From positions 699,067-763,066 of the forward strand of contig BCJJ01000012.1 of NCBI GenBank assembly GCA_039545355.1: a DNA stretch of 64,000 nucleotides, in the 5' to 3' direction. The notes under the pieces were generated by a model. It was not told the DNA's origin. It did no database searches and saw only the letters and a list, made by a program, of their open reading frames with translations. Origin of the DNA: Trichosporon coremiiforme (lineage: Eukaryota > Basidiomycota > Tremellomycetes > Trichosporonales > Trichosporonaceae). A program made the translations under genes and the position numbers. Positions 1-10,424 of the stretch are shown here, one piece after another; the first letter of the stretch is position 1, and each line of letters begins with the position of its first letter.

Positions 1-1498
1 GAGGCCGAGACACTCGATGATCGACTTCATCTTGTACTTGCCGCTCGCGATCGCCATGGGGAGGAAGTAGCCGACGGCGAGGTCGACGGTCTGGCTGTAG
101 ATGTCGTGCTCGAGCACGATGAAACCAGTGTCGAGCTTGGGCACGTACTCGTCCAGGATGCGCTGGAACTTGGTCAGAGACGATGGTCCCGTGGCCGTGC
201 CGCCGACGATGCGCCAGTCGTCAGTGTCAAAGGTCGTGCCCTGGTAGTCGGTCCACATGACAGGGGTGAGACCCATCTGCGCAGCGATGGCACGAACACG
301 GTCGTCCAGGTCACCGTAGGGGGGACGGAAGGTGTTGGGGGTGACACCGACGACGTCCTTGATAGCCTTCTTGGTCCAGCCGAGCTCGGCAACGATCTGC
401 TCGTTCGTAAGCTTGGTAAGCGACGGGTGCGACCAGGTGTGGATCGAAAGCTGGTGGCCGAGCATGTACTCCGAGACGACCATCTCCGGTCGCGAGACGA
501 CACGCGAGCCGACGAGGAAGAAGGTGGACTTGATCTTCTGCTCCTCGAGGTAGTCGAGGAGGAGAGGCGTGTAGGGCGACGGTCCGTCGTCATACGAAAG
601 ACCCCAGGTATACTGGTCCGGGCACACAGTGATGTCGGTGTCGCGCGTGCATCCGCCACAAGTCCACCAGCAACGGCCGTCCTTAGTAGCCTCCGGCGAA
701 GAGGCGCACTCTCCGGTAGTGACGCCGAACTTGGGCACCTTGTCCCAGTCGATCTCGCTGATCCACTGCTTGACCTCGGGCGAGGTGACGTCCGGGATGG
801 TGTCGAGGGGAGGGTAGTCGGACGACTTGGGCGCGGTCGGAATCGCAGGAGCAGAGCTGACGGACGGAGTGGCGCCCGCCGCAAAGGTCGTATGCAGGGC
901 CACCGTCTTGTCGGTCGGGGCGCCGGCAGTCAGGGCCGAAAGAGACCTGAATGTGTCAGCTCGCCGAATGCTGCGCGCCAGCAAGACGTCATTGTGCGCC
1001 GCGAATGTCACGGGTGTTCACCGATCTGGGCGTTCACCAGCGAGAGCAGGCGAACAGATTGGCACAAGCAGATGGATTGTTGATGTCCACGGTGGAGGGC
1101 AATAGTCGGCCGGCGTGGCGGTGCCGCTTGACGGCTTGGCACTACTCGTCCTACGGGCACACTGTGACCATGCTTGGCCGTGCGCCTTAAGGGAATGTGT
1201 GTGTGCTGGGCGCTACGAATAACGCATGATATGCAACTTCTTGCGCAGTCCGCAGCACACAGTGATGACCGCTTCGCCCTGGTTGCACTTACGGAATCAC
1301 AAAGCCCTGGGGACCGGTCTGGGAAGCACTCTGCGGAAGCGACGGGTCAATCGCGACCGTGATGGCGGGGTTGGGGGCAGCGGCCGCCGCACCAGCAGGA
1401 CCGCTAGTGCTGGCAGCCGCAGGAGCCGGAGCAGCAGCAGCCTGGGCGTTGACGACGGAGAGGAGCGAAATGAGAAGGGTGGTCGCTAGGGCGGCCAT
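1..1498 (-). CDS. Chitin deacetylase (polysaccharide deacetylase, NodB domain), 3' end cut by window edge
   Basis: Two exons on the minus strand: 1498-1293 and 946 running off the left edge; the intron 1292-947 has GTAAGT, a GCTGAC branch and a CAG acceptor, and the frame is continuous. The protein starts MAALATTLLISLLSVVNAQA, a clear signal peptide. A Pro/Ala/Ser-rich linker and a Cys-rich stretch (GRCWWTCGGC) lead into the NodB domain. Visible motifs are LSYDDGP (catalytic and metal-binding Asp pair), HTWSH (the two metal-ligand His), RPPYGD, and LEHDIYSQTV with the late catalytic His. The family removes N-acetyl groups from cell-wall chitin to give chitosan, as Cda1-3 do in Cryptococcus. 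The C-terminus, where a GPI signal might lie, is outside the window, so anchoring cannot be judged. The 346-nt intron is long for this region. Confidence 0.93.
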
Positions 1499-3226
1499 GG
1501 TGATTGGTAGGTTCTAGAGAGCGTGGGGAGAGGGTCGAATGTCTGTTGCCGGTGGGTATTAATGGATGAGGTCGTGGTCAGAGGAGGCGATGGGGGGACA
1601 CAGAGTCAAGCCGAAGGAGTGCAAGTGGGCTGTGGAAACGGTCAGAAATGAAGTTGAGATAAGAGAAACGCAAAGAGGGGAACAGGAAGATGGGATCAGA
1701 GCTCCGTGGTGATACACAATCCACCGCCAAGGTCACGGCGCAACAACAGTCGGTGTCTCTCCCTCTCCACAGGCGCGCAACCGTCGCGTCGATGCAACAG
1801 CCCGTGGCCAGAGGACAGGGTGCATATGCAGCCAGACAAACGGGTATCCTTGGCGGCGACTGCCTAACACGGTCCGCGGGATTGCGTCTGATGTGTATGC
1901 ATGCCGCCCGCACGGTGCACCGGCCACCATGGACCCTAGTTCCCTCGCCAGCAACAGGAGCAAGCACCGCACCCGCCAAGCCTCTGTGGCTGCGGTTCTC
2001 TTTTCCAAGCTGACTTGGCGATTTGTAGTCCGCCTTAACTTCAGGGGACCGTTGCCGGCCAATGTCCCATCGTGCACGTCGTGCACGGGTCGAAAGATGC
2101 TCTCGCCCTTTGCACGACCTGCGCGGATGCCGCGCTTTGGACCGCAGAAGTCGCGGCGAGTACCGGAAGTGAGGTCATGTCCGAGGAGAACTGATCGCAG
2201 GGCGTCATGAGCTGCGAATCGGGTGCTGCGGGCGGCAAGACATGCCCTTGGGCAGCGGACGTGTATGTGAGGGCAACATGGGCGAGCCGCAGTGCCGGGC
2301 GTCAAAGCTCAACAGCGTTGCTATTGTTGTCTGCGGCAGTGGGACAAAAGAAGGGGGAGACTGGTCTGTGCACGGGGCAGCCGTTCCTCCCGGCTACCCT
2401 CTCGACGAGCCGGGGGACAGAGGTATGGGCATCAGCACGTTGAACCGATTGAGTAGAAGTCCGCCAAGCCTTATGTAAACGGATCCGGTGCCCACATGGA
2501 GGAGCGTCGACACAACGGGTTACGCCTTCGTCGCTGCTCCAAATCGGTGATCAGATAAGAGAGACGGTGCGGGCGGGATGGGTGTGGCAGCGGAGGATGA
2601 GCGGGCAGGGCAGTGTGCAAGTGATCTTCGGTGTTGAGATGGTCGAGATGAACGTCGTGATGTTTCCAGTTGCATGTTTCGGTGCGCAGTTGATGGACTT
2701 TTCCTGGGCTTGGCCCGCTCGATCGCCTCGGATGACGCGTTTCAGGCACGCCGGAGATTGTGAGCAACAGGTGCAAGTGCAGTCAGTACAGTGCAGGAAG
2801 GAAGGGGTCTTGAAGTTGTGCACAAGAAAGTGCCACTCGCCAAGATCTGATAATGAGAGTTACGGAGAACGTATGACTGCATGAGCCTGCCTGCATCAGC
2901 CCACTAGTCGACGCTTCAGCCTTTTAATGAGATGCAAAATGACTGCTGCCATGCTGCCCAGTATGTGGTCGATGTCGATTGAGGAAGGTGACTGGCAGTG
3001 TCACGTGACCTACAAGTGACCGAATAAGCCACCGTAGCTGTCGCCTCTAAGAGAAGAATCGCGTGGCTTATCTCCGACACCCCAATTTCAGGCACCGTTG
3101 AGGCTGGAACGAGTTTGGTCCCGTTGGTCAGGGCTCGCAGGACTGAGCGAGGGAGCGCTGGCTGGCTGTCAGGAAGACGAGAGCTCTACTCTTCTCCCAA
3201 CCATCAACCACCAAACTCGACAAAAG
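1499..3226. other. 1.7 kb intergenic region with no recognisable gene
   Basis: This lies between the start codons of the divergently transcribed chitin deacetylase (minus) and RPL33 (plus), so it must hold both promoters. All open frames are short and carry no recognisable motif. An E-box-like TCACGTGA sits near 3000-3008. No tRNA-like element was seen. Confidence 0.5.
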
Positions 3227-4077
3227 ATGGGCGCTACCAGGTGAGCTACCCCGACGACGACGATTATCGCGACGAACAAGACGACCCGACTCGACCGACC
3301 GTTAGCGTTTCGACGGAGCAAGGAGGATAGGACTTGTGGAGACGAAATTTCGATCGAAAGTTTGGAGGGACGGACCGACGAAGAATTTGTGCTAGCGGTC
3401 GGAAGAGCGAAACGGAACGTCGTGACCGGCAAGCGTTAAGATGTGTTTGCTGCGATAATCGTCGTTGGAATAGGAGCTAAAGAATGGTTTCTGACAGACT
3501 CAGGCTTTACCAGAAGGGACGCATCCTCGGCCACAAGCGTGGAAAGCGCAACTCGCGCCCCAACCAGTCGCTTGTCCAGATCGACGGTGTTGACTCGAAG
3601 GAGGCTGCCCGCTCTTACCTTGGCAAGGTGAGCCTACACACGGACACGAGAGCGACAGCACGACACCACGGATGGCAACGGACGAACGACAGTTGGAGGG
3701 TTGAAGAAGCAAGAACGGGGAAAGTGGGAGAGAGTCGTGGAGCGCTCGATGGCACTTGCTCTTGCGAGGTCGTCGATGGCTCAAGGAGTGAAGACGAGGA
3801 GACGTCTGTCGCTGTTGCCATCCGCCATCCGTTTTGTCGAGCCGAGCTTTTGTTGTCCGCGCATATGTCGTTCTTCAGTCAGCTAACATCCCAGCGTATC
3901 GCCTACGTTTACAAGGCCAAGCGTGAGATCAACGGCTCGCGTGTCCGCGTCATCTGGGGCCGCATCTCGCGCCCCCACGGCAACTCGGGTGTTGTCAAGT
4001 CCAAGTTCACCTCGAACCTTCCCGCCCACATCTTCGGTGCCTCGTGCCGCGTGATGCTCTACCCCTCGACCATCTAA
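3227..4077 (+). CDS. RPL33: 60S ribosomal protein eL33 (L35Ae family)
   Basis: Three exons: 3227-3240, 3498-3627 and 3895-4077, giving 108 residues, the family's usual length. Diagnostic stretches are [57 protein letters not shown] and the C-terminus [13 protein letters not shown]. eL33 is a structural protein of the large ribosomal subunit. The 14-nt first exon (ATGGGCGCTACCAG) is chosen because it has a normal leader context (CTCGACAAAAGATGG), a GTGAGC donor and an in-frame join to the acceptor TTTCTGACAG. A start at 3484 inside that acceptor would also give [10 protein letters not shown], so the first few residues are uncertain. Both introns are about 260 nt, much longer than others nearby, which is common for fungal ribosomal protein genes. 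No box C/D motif was seen in either. Confidence 0.93.
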
Positions 4078-4534
4078 ACACCCCGCATCCCTTTCCCCAT
4101 GTACCCGTGACACCGACCTTTTTCCCTTTCGGGGGCTCGCGACGGGTGGCGAAGCCACAGCGAGTTTGCATAGCGCAGCCATTGGGACTTGTACGAGAGA
4201 ATGTATGGGTTCCGCAGATACCACTGGAGCGAGTGCCAAGAGCGCTCAGCGAGGACCGGGGAGCTCGGAGTTGGATACCGGGAGAGGATATCGGAGCACA
4301 TCGTCGGAACTGATACTAACCGGAGAGTGTAGAGCATGTGATTGAGGTTGGAGCAGGCAGGGGTGCGAGTCTGTCAGCAGAAAGATGAGGAACGGTGATC
4401 GGACATGAGCGCAGGGTCGCAGAGCAGGGTCCCAAGTCTGGGCCTGTGACAGTGGCTGAGACGATCACGCGACGTGCGAGACTCGGTCAAGTGTCAGAAT
4501 GTAATGCATGATAGTGGTACAACAAAACAGAGGT
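4078..4534. other. Intergenic region between convergent RPL33 and MPP6
   Basis: The 457 bp hold the 3' untranslated regions of two convergent genes. No further gene or repeat was seen. Confidence 0.5.
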
Positions 4535-5497
4535 CTAAGCCTTCGCCTTCTTCTTAGCGGCCTTCTTCGCCGCCTTGAGTGCGCGTTCCCGCTCATCCAG
4601 TGCGTTCGTGGGCTCAGTCTTAGCCTTGCCCTTCGCCTTCGGTGGCGGGGGGATGTCGCCTCCCTCGGTCTTGACGGCCTTCTTCTTCTTCTTCTCCCCA
4701 GGAGCCGGCGTGGACTCCTTTGACGTTGCGGGGGTGGCATGCTTCGAAGCAGCAGGTGTTGTGTGCTTGGAAGTTGAGGGAGTCGCGTGCTTCAAAGTCG
4801 AGGGGGTCGCATGCTTGGAAGACGATGGGTTCGCACTAGAGTGCTTCTTCTTCTTCTGTGCCGGCTCCGTCTTGACCCTCTTCTTCGGGACGGACTCCTC
4901 GTCTGACGAGCCCGGCGAAGACTCCCGTTTCAGGCTCACACGCTTCATGCCCCGCACCACGTCGTCCTTCGTGCCCTTGTCCTTCGTGCCAAACCCAGCT
5001 GGTCGTCGGAACGAGCGGTCCGCGGTCTGTTGTTAGCTGAGACTCCCTGTGTCCAAGCTGCTCACCTTCTCGTCTTCGTCCATGCTCTCGTCCGCCTTTC
5101 CATGCACGCCAGCCTCCTCCGGATCCTCCTCGTCCTCCTCCTCGTCGTCATCCTCATCATCGGCGGCCTTAGACTTGACAGCCCCGAACGTTCTCCGTCC
5201 GCCAGATGACTCAGCCTCCTCCACAAACGGCAGGTAGCTTCCCACAAAGCTGACCTTGGGTCGTGACGGTCCCGCAGTAGCTTTCGGTCGCGTTCCCCTG
5301 AATCGTGATGGAAGAGTCCACTTCTCGGCCTCCGCGGCGGCCTCGGCAGCCTGCGCTGGTGTCGGTGCTGATGGCGCGGAGGGCGTGGTCGGAGCGGGTG
5401 TCGAGGCGGCGGAACCGGGAGTCGAGGGAGTGGTCTGCTGACGCGCCTTCGCGCGCTGCATAAACTTGAGGTTCAGCGTGCCGCTCGACAACGACAT
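4535..5497 (-). CDS. MPP6: MPP6-like nuclear exosome cofactor
   Basis: Exons 5497-5066 and 5026-4535, joined across a 39-nt intron (GTGAGC...GCTAACAACAG), encode 307 residues. The N-terminus MSLSSGTLNLKFMQRAKARQ matches the short conserved MPP6/MPHOSPH6 motif (LS..xLNMKFMQR) through which the family contacts the exosome. The middle is Pro/Ala/Thr-rich, then strongly acidic (DDEDDDEEEDEEDPEE), and the tail is Lys/Ala-rich. Residues about 190-250 contain an imperfect 8-9 residue repeat (KHATPST, KHTTPAA, KHATPAT). MPP6 proteins are RNA-binding cofactors of the nuclear exosome. Only the N-terminal motif supports the name; the rest is low complexity. The start is about 200 bp from that of MED4, so the two genes probably share a promoter region. 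Confidence 0.6.
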
Positions 5498-5697
5498 GGC
5501 TGCTGAGTTGCTCGGGTGTGGGGAAGTGATCGGTGAGACACAACACAAAGATGCGAGTGACGTCTGAAGATTTAGATGGAGGTGCGGAGATGCATTCGTC
5601 TCCGTGTGCCTGTGCCTGGCGATTCCTCACCGCACTTCGAAGCCACCCCAGGTGTCACCTTTGTTGTTCCCCGTCTCATCTCAGCATCATCGACAAC

Positions 5698-6550
5698 ATG
5701 AGCACGACTGACCCCGCGCAGCAGGTGGGCCCGCGCCCCGCGCTCCTTCTCGCGGTCTCGACGCAGCAACACCTCCTCTCTGAGCTCTTCACGGTCCTGC
5801 AGGCGACCTCTTCTGCTCCGAACGCGGACGCGCTCCCCGCCCTCCATGCCGGACTCGTGCAGAGCTCAGAGCGGCTGGACCAGCTCTCGGCAGAGCTCAA
5901 GGTGCATCAGGCCGCCTACTCTGAGATGCTCGCGAAGCAGAAGAAGGCTAAGGAGCTGGAGGACGAGATCCGCTCGATCATTAAGGAGCTGCACGGAGCC
6001 AAGGTCGATCTTGAGGAGGTCGTCACCGAGGGAGCTAAGGTGCGGGAGAGCATCGAGCGTAGTGAGGAGGGTGAGTCTTTCGATTGTCTTGTGACTGTAC
6101 ATTGCAGGGTACTGGTGAACAGTAGCAGGATGATATCATCAGAGACAGCTGAGTGGAACTTCACGAGCTGACTCCAGACCCTGTCAGCGTTGATCAGCTC
6201 ATCGCCCACGCGCACGCGCTTGCGAAGACGACGAGTGCTCCCGTGTCCTCCCTTCTTGCGCCGGTTGACAAGGCTGCCGCGACACCGTGGCCGAACGAGG
6301 CGGCTATGCGTCAGGGACTCCTGTTCCAGCTCGAGGGATCGATGTCTGGTGTCGGAGACGTCGGCGTCGTTGGAGATGGTGAGTACAGGCAGCTTCTCAC
6401 CTGTCCTCAGTTAGCTGACAAGCAGCCGCTGCTGCCCCGGAGCCGGCACAGCCCGCACCGCAGGTTGTACACGAGGAGCCTGGACGACGATACGACCCCG
6501 GAGCCGTGTTCCAGCTCGACCTCAACAGCGACGACTCGGACGACGACTAG
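5698..6550 (+). CDS. MED4: Mediator of RNA polymerase II transcription subunit 4
   Basis: Three exons, 5698-6070, 6178-6378 and 6426-6550, give 232 residues in one continuous frame; the second intron is 47 nt. The N-terminal half is a coiled coil (about residues 45-120, with LKVHQAAYSEMLAKQKKAKE). The second half has the Med4 signature PWPNEAAMRQGLL and the acidic end FQLDLNSDDSDDD. Med4 belongs to the middle module of Mediator, where it pairs with Med9 and helps couple regulators to RNA polymerase II. The gene is divergent from MPP6 and convergent with MAK16, with 175 bp between stop codons. Confidence 0.85.
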
Positions 6551-6725
6551 ATCTAGACTTCTCATCTTGCTCCGTTTCCTCGCTCCCTGGGCTAGTGACC
6601 TTCGGCCGGCCAACATACTTGTACATTAGAACCATGTTGTATGCATGCAGTGGGACATTGAGAGCGTCGCCCACGAAAACCAATGAGTGGGTATAAGAGA
6701 GAAAAAGTAATACAGTCTACAGGCT

Positions 6726-7975
6726 CTACCAGTTGTTGAGCATCTCGCGGGACAGGGGCTCGGTCTCCATCTCGTACTCGACGTTGACGTGGGGCCGCCT
6801 CTTGTTGGCGCGTTTCGGGTCCTTGGTCGCCTTCCGCTTGGCGCCAGCTTCCGGCTTCTTTGGCGGCTTGGGTGCGGGCTTCTTGACCTCTGCTCCCTCG
6901 TCTCCCTCTCCCTCCTCGTCGTCGTCTTCCTCGTCCTCCTCGTCCGAAACCTCGAGGTCGGACGGAAACTCCTGTCCCTCCTCGTCGTCGGTCTCGGCCT
7001 CGGAATCGAACTCGTCGAACTCGGACCCAGAGTAGTCCTCGATGTCGTCGTCCGACTCGTCGTCCTCGACAAACTCGCGCTCGCCTCCCTCCCACTCCTC
7101 CTCGTCGAGCAGGGAGTCGTCCTCCTCCATGTCCTCCAGCTTGCCCTTGCCCTTGTCCATCTCGAGCACTTGGCGCCACACGTCCTCGTTCACGTTCAGC
7201 GGCGCGTCGCCGTACGCCTTCGATCGCAGACGCTCGAGAAGCTCCGCCTCGATGCTCTTCTCCAGCTTGGCGGCCGCAAGCGCCTTACGCTCACGCGTGG
7301 CCTCACGTCGCTCAAGCTTCTTCTTGATACCAACGAGCTTGGGCCTGTCATGTCAGCTTTACAGTCCGGCCCCCAAAGCGAGTAAGAGCGGACGACGTGG
7401 GTGGATCAGAGGGTGGTGCATGAAGTCTAGCACACGTTGTTGCCTCGTGCGGCCGGCGCGAACCCGTAGGAGAGTGCCGGCCGCTCTTGGCTGTCGCGAC
7501 TTCTGAGTATCTTCATATCCACACGTCGTCAGGAGAGGGGTTGATACGTACTGCTGGGTCATGGAGAGTCTGCGCATCTTGATGAGGTACTGCGTGATCT
7601 TGGTGAGACGCTGCTTGCACTTGTGCGTGATGAAGTTGGGCCAGTAGATGAGCTCCTTGTCGATCTGCTCAAGCGCCTTGGTGTAGTTGCTCGAGAGCTT
7701 GATGCGCTCCCACATGTTTGCGGGGGAGTGCGCACGCTCAATCGTCTTCACGTAGAGGTATAGGACGCCTTCCTTCTCGCGAACGGTGGCATAGCGGGAG
7801 TTGGCGAGGGGACATGACTGGCGCGAACAGAAACCCGTGAGGTTGTACTCGTTGCGGCAGAAGTTCTGCGTGACCGTCTTAACCTTGTAACTGCAGAACT
7901 GCTGGTTGATCACCTGCCAGATGATCTCGTCGGACTGGGGTCAGCTAGAAACATGACAAGTAAGCTCACCTGCAT
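6726..7975 (-). CDS. MAK16: MAK16, 60S ribosome biogenesis factor
   Basis: Exons 7975-7970 (only ATGCAG), 7934-7552 and 7344-6726 encode 335 residues. The N-terminal domain is unmistakable: [40 protein letters not shown] with the family's conserved cysteines, and [18 protein letters not shown]. After the fold comes a long acidic region (about 195-290) with runs of Asp/Glu, then a basic [15 protein letters not shown] tail. Mak16 is a nucleolar assembly factor needed for large-subunit maturation, acting with Rpf1. The two-codon first exon is typical of this genome (compare RAT1 and RPL33). The second intron is 207 nt with a GTACGT donor. Confidence 0.95.
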
Positions 7976-8333
7976 GGTGTCGGCGACTCAGGTGGTCGTG
8001 TGGGGTATATGCAGGTGCGATGTGTCGTACAGCGCAGAAATGTTGTGTCCACCCGCAGCCGTTCTATGACGGTGGACTCGCGCCGTTCTGAAATTTGTGA
8101 CGGCAGGCACGCAATGCACTTTAGGCGTGTCAAACTCTCGGCCGCCTAGTGGCATTTGCCACCTATGATCGCTGCTTCGAGTGTCACCCGGACCTTGTCC
8201 CTGAGATCCAGAATCCAGCGTCACCACCCGAGCGACGAGACGCTTGCCGGCCGATCGGACTGTGATTGCTGAGCGTTTGGATCGTTGGCTCGTTGTTCGT
8301 TTGTCACACTCTCTCGTCACACACAAACACACC
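7976..8333. promoter_or_regulatory. Divergent promoter region, MAK16 and FMP32-like gene
   Basis: The 358 bp separate the two start codons. No recognised motif stands out and no additional gene was seen. Confidence 0.45.
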
Positions 8334-9072
8334 ATGAGTCTCCGCCTCCTCTCGCGGCCAACAACTTCCCTTGCCGGTGCAGCCCTCGCCCAGTGTTAGT
8401 CCCGCACTATGTTCACTGCTCACCTCAGCTCTGCGCCCCGCCGCGCGAAGTGCGCGCAGCATGCGGAGACTGCACGCCTCGGCGCCTGCCGCAGTCGCGC
8501 ACTTTGACACGCACCTGCTGGTGGAGAAGCTGCAGGCGAACGGAATGACGCGCGAGCAGGCCGAGGGCATCATGACTGTCCTGGCTGAGGCGATCGAGGA
8601 GAGCATCAAGAGCATGGAGGCTGGCCTTGTGTCGAAGCAGGAGCAGGAGAAGCAGCGATACACGCAGAATGTTGATTTTGCTCAGCTCAAGTCCGAACTC
8701 CAGCTGCACGAGAAGAACGACCTGACGCTCATGAAGAGCGAGAACGACCGACTACTCGCAGACGTCGAGAAGCTGAAGCAGCGTCTGCGCGAGGAGATCA
8801 CGCGCACCCAGGCCGGAGTTCGCCTTGACCTCAACCTGGAAAAGGGACGAATTCGTGACGAGTCTGCCCAGCAGGAGCTCAAGATCAAGGAGGTTGACAC
8901 CCGCATCGAGTCCGAGATTGCGGGTCTGAGGACGCAGATCGAGCAAGCAAAGTTTTCCATCCTCCAGTACCTCGTCGGTGTCGCCACAGGTTCCGGCGCC
9001 TTGCTCCTGGCCTACATGCGCATGATGGTGAGCTAGCAAAATCGTCCTCATTAGCTGACAGAGCAGCGATAG
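8334..9072 (+). CDS. CCDC90/FMP32-type mitochondrial coiled-coil protein (MCUR1 family)
   Basis: Exons 8334-8394, 8429-9027 and, if the last intron is used, 9067-9072 give 221 residues. The first intron is only 34 nt. The N-terminus (MSLRLLSRPTTSLAGAALAQ, then Arg/Ala/Ser-rich) looks like a mitochondrial targeting sequence. The core FDTHLLVEKLQANGMTREQA followed by a long coiled coil (about 70-185) and a C-terminal membrane segment (YLVGVATGSGALLLAYMRMM) is the layout of the DUF1640 family (yeast Fmp32/YLR283w, animal MCUR1/CCDC90B). These are inner-membrane proteins linked to cytochrome oxidase assembly or calcium uptake; which applies here is unknown. Without the final splice the protein ends MMVS instead of MMR, a trivial difference. 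Confidence 0.8.
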
Positions 9073-9384
9073 TCATTCCGGCGCGACGGTAGAAGAAGGA
9101 AGGAACGGGATTGCATTTTGTCATCCGGTGCTCTAGAATCAGTAGAAACCACACCGCACCACTGCACGACTCATACGCATGTGCATATGTATCGGGCCTA
9201 AGTCCTTAGCTGTTGTCTCATGATTCGGCATTGCATGCTGGTCGACTTCTGAGGAAGTCTGGCGGTCGACTCGACTGGCAGCTGGCAGGGTTGCCAGAAG
9301 CGGAGTTCGGCCGACACCCGCCGCAAGTCATGTTGGTGCGTCATCGGACCGTCCAGGTTGTTGCTTGCTGCAATCCAATCCACC

Positions 9385-9855
9385 ATGACGACGGATCCCA
9401 CCGCTCCAGGGCCAGAAGCCGAGCGCGCGCTGCAGCGCGACCTCGACCTGCTCCAGACACTGCCCTCGGTCGTGCTCGAGCGCCTGATCAACCCGAATGC
9501 AGCCGCGGTCCCGCCGCCAGCGAGCGTGAAGGAGCAGCTCGCCAAGCTCAAGGCGTCTTCCTCCGCCGACAACTCTGTGGCTCCTTCCTCTGTCGATGCT
9601 TCCACAGAACCCTCCTCCGCCGACGCCTCTACCCAGCCTAAGACCGAGAAGCCAAGCCCCGCGCAGCTCTCGGACGCCGAAGCGCTCAGCGACGCGTACA
9701 TCAAGGAGATGCGGGAACGGGGTGCCGACCTGGCCAAGGACGAGGAAGGCAGTGGCCGCTCGCTCGAGTTCCGGAGCCGGATTGAGCGAGTGCGCGAGGT
9801 CGCGGAGGGCGTGCAGGGTGCCGTGGAGGAGTATGCACGGACCGTTGGGCTTTGA
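9385..9855 (+). CDS. Unrecognised 156-residue acidic protein
   Basis: A single open frame begins at an ATG in good context (CAATCCACCATGACG). The protein has an N-terminal helix (ERALQRDLDLLQTLPSVVLE), a Ser/Ala/Asp-rich linker of imperfect repeats (about 62-95) and a C-terminal charged helix (DAYIKEMRERGADLAKDEEG). No family was recognised. Codon use is like its neighbours, which supports a real gene. The stop is immediately followed by a splice-donor-like GGTGAGC, so it could alternatively be the first exon of the intron-dense unit that starts here. Confidence 0.5.
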   Translation: MTTDPTAPGPEAERALQRDLDLLQTLPSVVLERLINPNAAAVPPPASVKEQLAKLKASSSADNSVAPSSVDASTEPSSADASTQPKTEKPSPAQLSDAEALSDAYIKEMRERGADLAKDEEGSGRSLEFRSRIERVREVAEGVQGAVEEYARTVGL

Positions 9856-10319
9856 GTGGTGAGCTGGTCCTCCGGAACGTTCGAGCTGACGCCAGCCCTC
9901 TTGAGGCACTCACTAGGGCGAGTATAGCAAGCTCACCTTACTCAGTTCTCGAGCTGACGGACAGATCCTCCAACTGCGATGCTCTGTGCACTGCAGGGCT
10001 AGAGAGAGACGGTAAGTTGTGTCAGCCGCCGGTAGTAACTGACCTTCAGGCCCGAAATTCGGTCTTGGGTTAGCCCGGCTCAATAAACCAGGCGTCTCGC
10101 CAGCTGTTGCTACGTCGTATATCCATGCCAGTCATCGTGAGTTACCGCGAGCTGCAGGATCAACTGACGGACAGAGCTCTGGTTGACGTGCAAGCGATCA
10201 GCAACGAGGGCGCAATGGAGGGGCGCAGGGGTTTCCGTTTGATTTCGTATGAGCTACATTCCGGCCTCGCTGAGCTGACGTGCAGGTGGGACGGCTCGCC
10301 AGCTTTAGGAGGATTATAG
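9856..10319 (+). CDS. Short micro-exon block, probable partial gene or 3' part of a gene
   Basis: This segment has the same architecture as the gene that follows: donor/branch/acceptor sets about every 80-90 nt. Well-supported introns are 10012-10049 (GTAAGT...AACTGACCTTCAG, 38 nt) and 10138-10175 (GTGAGT...CTGACGGACAG). The exon 9965-10011 joins in frame to the exon starting 10050 (reading CDALCTAGLERDGPKFGLG). The reading can end at a TGA at 10240 or, with another splice, at the TAG at 10317, which gives SWDGSPALGGL as the last residues. No convincing start codon was found. It may belong to the preceding gene, to the following gene's leader, or be a decayed copy. Confidence 0.35.
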
Positions 10320-10424
10320 ACGTGTAGAGAGTAGGCGTGTGGGCGTCAGCTTCTGACAGCAATGTATCATCTTGTCTTCGTTCTTCTCTCCATCTTTCAC
10401 TCAAAACTGACCCAACCAACAATC

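Noticed and set aside
106..1083. 325-codon plus-strand frame
   Set aside because: It is antisense to the chitin deacetylase, whose NodB motifs on the minus strand are unmistakable.
3484..3497. Start codon of RPL33 at 3484
   Set aside because: That ATG sits inside the probable acceptor region; the 14-nt upstream exon has a better leader and donor. The alternative remains possible.
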